From: Bacillota bacterium
Lineage (GTDB): Bacteria; Bacillota; Limnochordia; Limnochordales; DUMU01
NCBI GenBank assembly: GCA_012839805.1
Contig: DUMU01000020.1
Coordinates: 32,945-96,944, forward strand
Length of the DNA: 64,000 nt
Direction of reading: 5' to 3'
Shown here: in pieces, positions 59,462 through 64,000 of the stretch
Layout of the letters: each line of letters begins with the position of its first letter
Position numbering within the stretch: the stretch's first letter is position 1
Position numbers and translations under genes: made by a program
The notes under the pieces: generated by a model
Seen by the model: only the letters and a program-made list of their open reading frames with translations
Told to the model about the DNA's origin: nothing
Database searches by the model: none

Positions 59462-59886
59462 AAAGGATTGATTACCTTCACTTCGCCATAATCCTGTCCG
59501 GGGTTCAGGTCTTCGGACCAGATCGCTCTGCAACCCAGTGCCTGGGCGCTGCGAATAATCATTGCGTCCCAAAAAGACACGGCGTACCTTTGTTGAATCC
59601 GAATGGCCTCCAGCACGTCGCAGGCATCCGGCGCGTGTACGCGCCAGTTCGACAGGTACTCAATGATCCGTGATGCCGTTTCCGGCGCGAGCGGCCTATG
59701 GACCTTTTGCGTCACCGTCACATAGAACTCCTGCAATACCTGTACGCTCAGGCAACCGTTGCCCGATTGCCAAAGTTCTGCGACCAGGGATTTAGCGCGG
59801 TCGTGCTTTTTCCCCGCCGAGGTATCGTGGGCATAAACCAGCACGTTGGTATCGACAAACTGACGGTTACCGTTTTTATCGATCAT
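59452..59886 (-). CDS. PIN-domain toxin (VapC-like)
   Basis: A 144-residue PIN-domain ribonuclease, the toxin of a type II toxin-antitoxin pair. Acidic active-site residues are visible: Asp in FVDTNVLVYAHD, Glu in VQVLQEFYV, Asp in VSFWDAMIIRSA and Asp in IWSEDLN. ATG at 59886 overlaps the antitoxin gene by 11 nt; the longer track ORF is a read-through of the other frame. VapC toxins cut tRNA or rRNA when the antitoxin is degraded. All catalytic positions appear intact. Confidence 0.92.
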   Translation of the reverse strand: MIDKNGNRQFVDTNVLVYAHDTSAGKKHDRAKSLVAELWQSGNGCLSVQVLQEFYVTVTQKVHRPLAPETASRIIEYLSNWRVHAPDACDVLEAIRIQQRYAVSFWDAMIIRSAQALGCRAIWSEDLNPGQDYGEVKVINPFAC

Positions 59887-60115
59887 GGAGATCGCCCCTG
59901 GTCCACGAGACCGTCCCCTTTGTCGCCAGGTCAAACTCGTCCAACATGGCCAGGTGGTACTTCTTTGCCCGGCGGTACTCGTCTTCCCTGCGCGTGAGAT
60001 CCTCGAGCAGGTGGGTAAGAAGACCGGAGAGCGAGGTACCCCGCTCAATGGCGATATGTTTTACCCGGCGCAGCACTTCCTTGGGCAGCGAAAGGGTCAC
60101 ATTCTGGTACTCCAC
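59876..60115 (-). CDS. Ribbon-helix-helix antitoxin (VapB-like)
   Basis: A 79-residue antitoxin. The N-terminal 40 residues form a ribbon-helix-helix (YQNVTLSLPKEVLRRVKHIA and GTSLSGLLTHLLEDL); the charged C-terminal part should wrap the toxin. GTG at 60115 follows GGAGGTGAGG, a better site than the GTG at 60130. It overlaps the toxin start, as is usual for these pairs. The palindrome in the promoter just upstream is the expected autoregulatory operator. Confidence 0.88.
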   Translation of the reverse strand: MEYQNVTLSLPKEVLRRVKHIAIERGTSLSGLLTHLLEDLTRREDEYRRAKKYHLAMLDEFDLATKGTVSWTRGDLHDR

Positions 60116-60137
60116 ATGCCTCACCTCCACGCAAGCA

Positions 60138-60167
60138 AGTGTATCACCTATTTGCGTGATAAATCAA
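60138..60167 (-). promoter_or_regulatory. Promoter and palindromic operator of the toxin-antitoxin pair
   Basis: Minus-strand TTGATT (60167-60162), 18 nt, TACACT (60143-60138). Inside it TATCAC and GTGATA (60142-60147, 60156-60161) form an inverted repeat that covers the spacer and touches the -10, as expected for an RHH antitoxin operator. Confidence 0.6.
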
Positions 60168-60275
60168 GTCGTCCAAGCGCGACCGACGGCCCGGTGTACC
60201 TGCACCTTTGGCCCGAGATAGCCTCCCCGTTTACCAGCAAGCGCTGCGCGCGAGCGGGCAGACCCAGCTGGCCTC

Positions 60276-61961
60276 TCAATCACGCCTTTCCGCCCGTACG
60301 AGCGTCCATCCGCTGCGGTGAACCCTGATGGTTTGGAGCTCTACTTCCGGGTGGCACGCCTTGAGTTCAAAGAGGGTTCGATCCCTCGCTACCACGAGCA
60401 CCGGCCCGCGAACCAGCATCCGGCCAAGTTCGTCCGGTCGCCCGATGGAGAGGACGGGACGACCGGCATAATACTCGTAGATGGCCTTCTCTTCCTCACC
60501 GGGAATCCCGTACGGGAGCTTCTCTTCGGCTCGATACCATGCGAGCTGTATCCCGGCCCCGAGTCTCGCCCGAGCCTCCAGACCAAGAGATCGCCATGGT
60601 GAAATCTGGTCCCATCGGTAGTTCACACTGGCAAAGAGTGCCACGTAACTTGTCACGGTGAACAGAATAAAGAGAAAGATCGCAAAGCGTTCTCGCCGGC
60701 ATGATATGGCTATGGTATAAGAGGTGAAGATGAGGGTGGATGCCAGGGAAAACGGCAAAATAAGGTCTTTGTACGGTTCGAGACCGGCATCAAGTCTTTG
60801 GGCAAGAATATAGACGTCAATCAAAAGAAAAAGGAGCGACATTACTCCACTCATTGCGGCCGAAAGAGCAAAACCGCGGCGGGCCTGCAACTTCCGCGTT
60901 ATACTGACCCCCATCAATATGGCAAGAGGGGGGAGTGTTGGCAGGAGGTATCGGATGACCCGCCAGGCGCTGCCGTGCGGCACGAGAAAGGCGACGAGGA
61001 ACCACACGGCGAGAAAGAGGAAACCGTCGGACTCTCGATTCCGCAGCTCTGCCCAACGCCGGGCTTCCTTGGTTACGGTAGCGACGGCGTCGGGAAGGAA
61101 GATCACCCAGGGGATGCTGGCAAGAACGAGCTGCGGGAGGTAAGTGGCATTCAGCCAGGAAAACGGCCTGCCTCCGGGATTTTGGAGGAATGAGAGGTTC
61201 CGCCGCCCGAAGAAAAGCTCGAGAAAAGGCCGGCCAAGACGCAGATACTCGTAGAGATACCACGTCCCGCCGGCAACGGCAAAGATCAGCAGGCCGAGCA
61301 GGGTTCGCCGCAGCGCTACCTCCCGCGAACCAAAGAGCTTCCTGACCTGAAAGTCGTCGCGACCGAGGATTCTCGCGACGGCGACCCATGCCACCAGTAC
61401 CCCGAGGGGGGTGATCAGGGCGATCTGCCAGCGGTTCAGAAAGGAGAGGGAGAGGGCCAGCCAGCCGAGGTAGAAGGCCGCCGGAGCGTGAGTTTGCCAA
61501 AACCGGACCAGAGCATAGAAGAAGAGGGCATACGTGAAAAGGTTGAGAATATCTTGTTGAACCACCATCGTGCAATAGAAAAAGAGGAGGGTCGTGGCCA
61601 GGATCAAAGTGCCGAACAGCGCTTCCTTGCGGCCAAAAAAGCGGCGCGCTGTAAGATAAGTGAGGACCAGCGTTCCCAGAGACAAGATGATCTGCCAAAG
61701 GCGCGTCGACCAATCGTGCCGGCCCCAGAGCCGGTAGGAGATCGCCATGAGCCATATGGAGAGGGGAGGTTTGTCGAGGAGGTTACCTTCTGAGCTCCGC
61801 AAGGTCATCCAGTCTCCTGAGTCTACCACCCTTTGCGCTGCCGAACTGTAATAGGCTGTATCTGCGTCGGTTGTTGGGAGGTTCACCCAGGGTAAATAGA
61901 GAAGTCCTCCCAGGAGGAAAATCAAGAGAACGTCGTAAGTCATAGCCTTAGTCCCGATCAT
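60276..61961 (-). CDS. GT39/ArnT-like membrane glycosyltransferase
   Basis: A 561-residue polytopic transferase (about 12 helices plus a C-terminal soluble part) of the PMT/ArnT group, which transfers a sugar from a polyprenyl phosphate to an acceptor on the outer face. The first loop has the catalytic-type acidic motif TTDADTAYY, followed by LLDKPPLSIWLMA, the typical ArnT/GT39 block. The C-terminal domain is unassigned. It starts in a 4-nt ATGA overlap with the upstream gene. With the two genes before it, it completes a unit that charges, moves and uses a polyprenyl-phosphate sugar. Acceptor unknown. Confidence 0.88.
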   Translation of the reverse strand: MIGTKAMTYDVLLIFLLGGLLYLPWVNLPTTDADTAYYSSAAQRVVDSGDWMTLRSSEGNLLDKPPLSIWLMAISYRLWGRHDWSTRLWQIILSLGTLVLTYLTARRFFGRKEALFGTLILATTLLFFYCTMVVQQDILNLFTYALFFYALVRFWQTHAPAAFYLGWLALSLSFLNRWQIALITPLGVLVAWVAVARILGRDDFQVRKLFGSREVALRRTLLGLLIFAVAGGTWYLYEYLRLGRPFLELFFGRRNLSFLQNPGGRPFSWLNATYLPQLVLASIPWVIFLPDAVATVTKEARRWAELRNRESDGFLFLAVWFLVAFLVPHGSAWRVIRYLLPTLPPLAILMGVSITRKLQARRGFALSAAMSGVMSLLFLLIDVYILAQRLDAGLEPYKDLILPFSLASTLIFTSYTIAISCRRERFAIFLFILFTVTSYVALFASVNYRWDQISPWRSLGLEARARLGAGIQLAWYRAEEKLPYGIPGEEEKAIYEYYAGRPVLSIGRPDELGRMLVRGPVLVVARDRTLFELKACHPEVELQTIRVHRSGWTLVRAERRD

Positions 61962-62959
61962 ATTCCCTCAGCGTGGATCTCGCATTCCATCTTGTGCCGC
62001 AAGGCGCGCTGATACCAGAAAAGAACGATCGCCCCAACCAGGACCACCAGGTAATAAGATAGAATCCGGTCGAGGAGTACTGCTCCTCTTTCTACTCCAG
62101 GTGTTCCTTCCCCTATGATGAAAAGCGGCAGAAGTGCTCCCTGGAAAGACTCGGTAACACCGAGGCCTCCCGGCAGTAAGGAAAGGGTACCAACGAGTAT
62201 TGAGGCCGTGTATCCCAGGGCCAGACCTAGCGGAATCACGACAAGACCCATGCTCCGGAATACGCAGTAAAACCTTACTACCTCGGCTGTGAGCGCCACC
62301 ATTGAAAGAACCAAAAGCAGCCCAAAATGCTTGGGTTCGCCCCATATTAGAAAGCTCCTGCCGGACTCTAACAACATTTCGCCTATCTGCTTTCGGAAAG
62401 GTTCCGGCCAGGGTAACCGAGCGGAAGCTTGCTGCAGGCCGTGCCAGAAGATCCGGGGGAACGTCATGGTGGCCGCAAGTAAAATGACAAGCACGAGGGC
62501 AATTTTGGCCGGGAGGTGCATGGAACCTGCGGCGCCGGGAAGAAACAGAAGGGAGAGAAGGAAGATGGCCACGACACTGAAAAGGTCTAAGGCCCGTTCC
62601 ACCAGCATGGCGAGGGTGGACGGGGTGAGCGGGACGCGGTACAAACCTTTTAAGATTAATGGCTTGGCTATCTCGATGGCCCTGCCGGGTACGAGACTGG
62701 AGGAGGCGACCCCCGCGTAGATCGAAGCAAATGCCGACGTAAATGATATCCTTACCGCCGTCGCCGACTGGATAAGGAGGCGCCAGCGTATCGCCTTGAG
62801 GGCGATGTTGAAAAGAGAAGCGAGCGCTGCTCCCAGCAGGAAGAGAGGGTCAAGTCGCCTCATGCTTTCTTGCAGTGTTTGCCAGTCCAGGGTCAGCAAG
62901 AAATAGGCGAGGGCGAAGAGGCCAAGGAGGAACAGTACATGACGCAGGACGTTTCTCAT
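61958..62959 (-). CDS. UPF0104/LPG-synthetase-TM-like flippase-domain protein
   Basis: A 333-residue membrane protein with about eight helices of the UPF0104 (YbhN/AglD-like) family. Markers are LDPLFLLGAALASLFNIALKAIRWR in parts, ASSSLVPGRAIEIAKPLILKG, and LLPGGLGVTESFQGALL. Family members sit beside GT2 polyprenyl-sugar synthases and are thought to help move lipid-linked sugars. It overlaps both neighbours by 4 nt, so the three genes are translationally coupled. Confidence 0.88.
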   Translation of the reverse strand: MRNVLRHVLFLLGLFALAYFLLTLDWQTLQESMRRLDPLFLLGAALASLFNIALKAIRWRLLIQSATAVRISFTSAFASIYAGVASSSLVPGRAIEIAKPLILKGLYRVPLTPSTLAMLVERALDLFSVVAIFLLSLLFLPGAAGSMHLPAKIALVLVILLAATMTFPRIFWHGLQQASARLPWPEPFRKQIGEMLLESGRSFLIWGEPKHFGLLLVLSMVALTAEVVRFYCVFRSMGLVVIPLGLALGYTASILVGTLSLLPGGLGVTESFQGALLPLFIIGEGTPGVERGAVLLDRILSYYLVVLVGAIVLFWYQRALRHKMECEIHAEGI

Positions 62960-63732
62960 ACTTGGCCGGTATCCTCCGGCTCCGGCCGTGATCGGACGGA
63001 GGTTGTCATTCGCAAGATCATGCGGCAGTAATCGAAGATGGTCCGGAGAACCTTCATCTTGCTACGGCCCTTCTTTTGATCGTAGCGAAGAACGAGGGGC
63101 ACCTCCCGCACCCTGACGCCAATGCCACGCATCTTGAGCAGTAACTCGGCGGTGACACTGAAAGTAGTGGCTTCGATCAGTCGATCGCCGTATTGCCTTG
63201 CCAGGCGCCGTAACGCCCCGGCCCGATACGCCCGGAAGCCCGAGGTATAATCGGTAACGCCGGGTATGTCAAATAAGGTCTTCAGCGTCAGGTTCACCGC
63301 CCGGCTCATCAGCCGCCTCGCGAAAGACAGCCCGATTTCACGCCCGCCTTTCTGGTAGCGGGAGGCAATGACCAGGTCAACACTGCTCGGGAACTCCAGT
63401 GAACGAAGCATTTCGGGGACGAGGTACGGTTCATGGGTGTCGTCGGCATCCATGGTTACCAATACATCCGTGTCGGCAGCGGCAGATTCAAGGAAAGCTG
63501 CGATTCCATCCCGGAGCGATGCCGGCAGCCCCTGGTTTGCGTTATGTTTAATGAGCTTGACCGGCATCTGCTTTTGTTTTTCTTGCACCCGGGCTGCGGT
63601 GTCATCCGTACTGCCGTCATCCACGACCAGTACCTGATACGGGGGGATATCCCGGTCAAGCGCCCGGATCTTATCAAGGAGAGTTCCTATACCCGCCTCT
63701 TCGTTGTAGGCGGGTAGCAAAAAGTACAGCAA
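62956..63732 (-). CDS. GT2 polyprenyl-phosphate sugar synthase (DPM1-like)
   Basis: A 258-residue GT2 enzyme of the dolichyl/polyprenyl-phosphate mannose synthase type without C-terminal helices. The nucleotide site is VLVVDDGSTDDTAA, the metal-binding motif is TMDADDTHEP, and SRYQKGG, TDYTSGFRAYRAGALRRL follow. It makes a polyprenyl-phosphate sugar on the inner face that the two downstream gene products would flip and transfer. TTG at 63732 follows AAAGGGG by eight bases. First gene of the operon, behind a strong promoter. Confidence 0.92.
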   Translation of the reverse strand: MLYFLLPAYNEEAGIGTLLDKIRALDRDIPPYQVLVVDDGSTDDTAARVQEKQKQMPVKLIKHNANQGLPASLRDGIAAFLESAAADTDVLVTMDADDTHEPYLVPEMLRSLEFPSSVDLVIASRYQKGGREIGLSFARRLMSRAVNLTLKTLFDIPGVTDYTSGFRAYRAGALRRLARQYGDRLIEATTFSVTAELLLKMRGIGVRVREVPLVLRYDQKKGRSKMKVLRTIFDYCRMILRMTTSVRSRPEPEDTGQV

Positions 63733-63806
63733 TTAGCAACCCCTTTACTGCGATTTTCCCAATGCATCAAACATACCATGTAGGGTGTTTTATTCGGTTC
63801 TTCTCG

Positions 63807-63835
63807 ATCGTACGGTCGCTCCTGGTCCATGTCAA
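63807..63835 (-). promoter_or_regulatory. Strong sigma-A promoter of the glycosylation operon
   Basis: Minus-strand TTGACA (63835-63830), 17 nt, TACGAT (63812-63807). The leader is about 70 nt. Confidence 0.75.
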
Positions 63836-63845
63836 GGTCATTTTA

Positions 63846-63854
63846 TGTTATGAT
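63846..63854 (+). promoter_or_regulatory. Possible extended -10 element reading out of the window
   Basis: TGTTATGAT, TG plus one base plus TATGAT, upstream of the unassigned right-edge sequence. No -35 match. Confidence 0.3.
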
Positions 63855-63879
63855 CTTACGCCGGTCTGCAGTTTGACCT

Positions 63880-64000
63880 GACTTTCGCCACTCGTAGGTG
63901 AAAGTCCTGCCGTTGCTGGGCTTAGGGAGACGCGGGAAGTGTATCTAACCAGGTACCTGGTATTTGCCCAGTTCGAACAGCTCCCAGAGGCGGGTCTGTA
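63880..64000 (+). other. Unassigned right-edge sequence, possibly structured RNA (group II intron-like)
   Basis: No ORF crosses it. AGGTGAAAGTCCT near 63896 resembles a hairpin motif common in domain I of bacterial group II introns, and ACCAGGTACCTGGT (63948-63961) is a perfect 14-bp palindrome. The window ends before any maturase could be seen. Confidence 0.22.

Noticed and set aside
63965-63990. GTTCGAAC resembling a tRNA T-loop
   Set aside because: Flanking bases do not pair into a 5-bp stem and no other cloverleaf parts are present.

Overview
The window reads as a chromosome segment of a high-GC, endospore-forming member of the Firmicutes (Bacillota). Genes are dense, many start at GTG or TTG behind strong GGAGG-type ribosome binding sites, and several are sporulation-linked: two small CotF-type coat proteins, a SpoVB-like flippase and a tetraprenyl-beta-curcumene synthase of the YtpB type. 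Two secreted proteins look like outer-membrane beta-barrels ending in a terminal Phe. Together with sporulation genes and high GC this points towards one of the diderm Firmicutes lineages (Limnochordia-like), but that placement is inference. No rRNA, tRNA, CRISPR array or intact insertion sequence was found.

Layout. 1-4.1 kb: a peptidoglycan-recycling group (NamZ muramidase cut by the left edge, BadF-type sugar kinase, AmlB/YbbE-like serine hydrolase) and a lipoprotein. 4.1-5.6 kb: CcdA and a ResA/TlpA thioredoxin. 5.7-9.2 kb: a ClC protein with CBS and TrkA-C domains, and an O-antigen-ligase-like protein. 9.3-12.9 kb: MarR regulator, MATE exporter, CoaBC. 12.9-13.9 kb: CDF zinc exporter. 14-21.3 kb: the most unusual locus, two ABC exporter subunits each with a shared N-terminal domain and a zinc ribbon, the first fused to DUF1854, followed by a HEAT-type protein whose C terminus resembles a TFIIB cyclin box. 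21.2-27.7 kb: slipin, YgjP-type metallopeptidase, TGS-nucleoside kinase, CapA with an extra binding-protein-like domain, AAC(3)-type acetyltransferase. 28-36 kb: GH18-like protein, Gfo/Idh/MocA oxidoreductase, HAD phosphatase, RtcB, FAD oxidoreductase and a DNA methyltransferase with a decayed N-terminal half. 36-41 kb: glycosyltransferase, secreted jelly-roll protein, CocE-type hydrolase and a second methyltransferase.

41-44.7 kb: beta-barrel 1, a small membrane protein, YtpB, two coat proteins and a 58-residue gene behind a near-consensus promoter. 44.9-47.7 kb: leuCD and a membrane protein. 47.8-54.6 kb: beta-barrel 2, two URO-D-family proteins, glycogen phosphorylase, a small zinc ribbon, a one-helix protein, GNAT and a hypothetical. 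54.8-59.2 kb: lactate dehydrogenase, SpoVB-like flippase, HtpX and PspAB. 59.2-64 kb: a visibly less GC-rich stretch with a short inverted-repeat-flanked segment, a RHH/PIN toxin-antitoxin pair and a three-gene polyprenyl-phosphate glycosylation operon. It looks acquired.

Two themes run through the window. Many conserved enzymes carry Gly/Ala/Ser/Pro-rich low-complexity insertions at loop or linker positions. Convergent gene pairs repeatedly overlap at their 3' ends by 20-89 nt. Most entries in the ORF track are antisense or off-frame shadows that arise from the high GC content.
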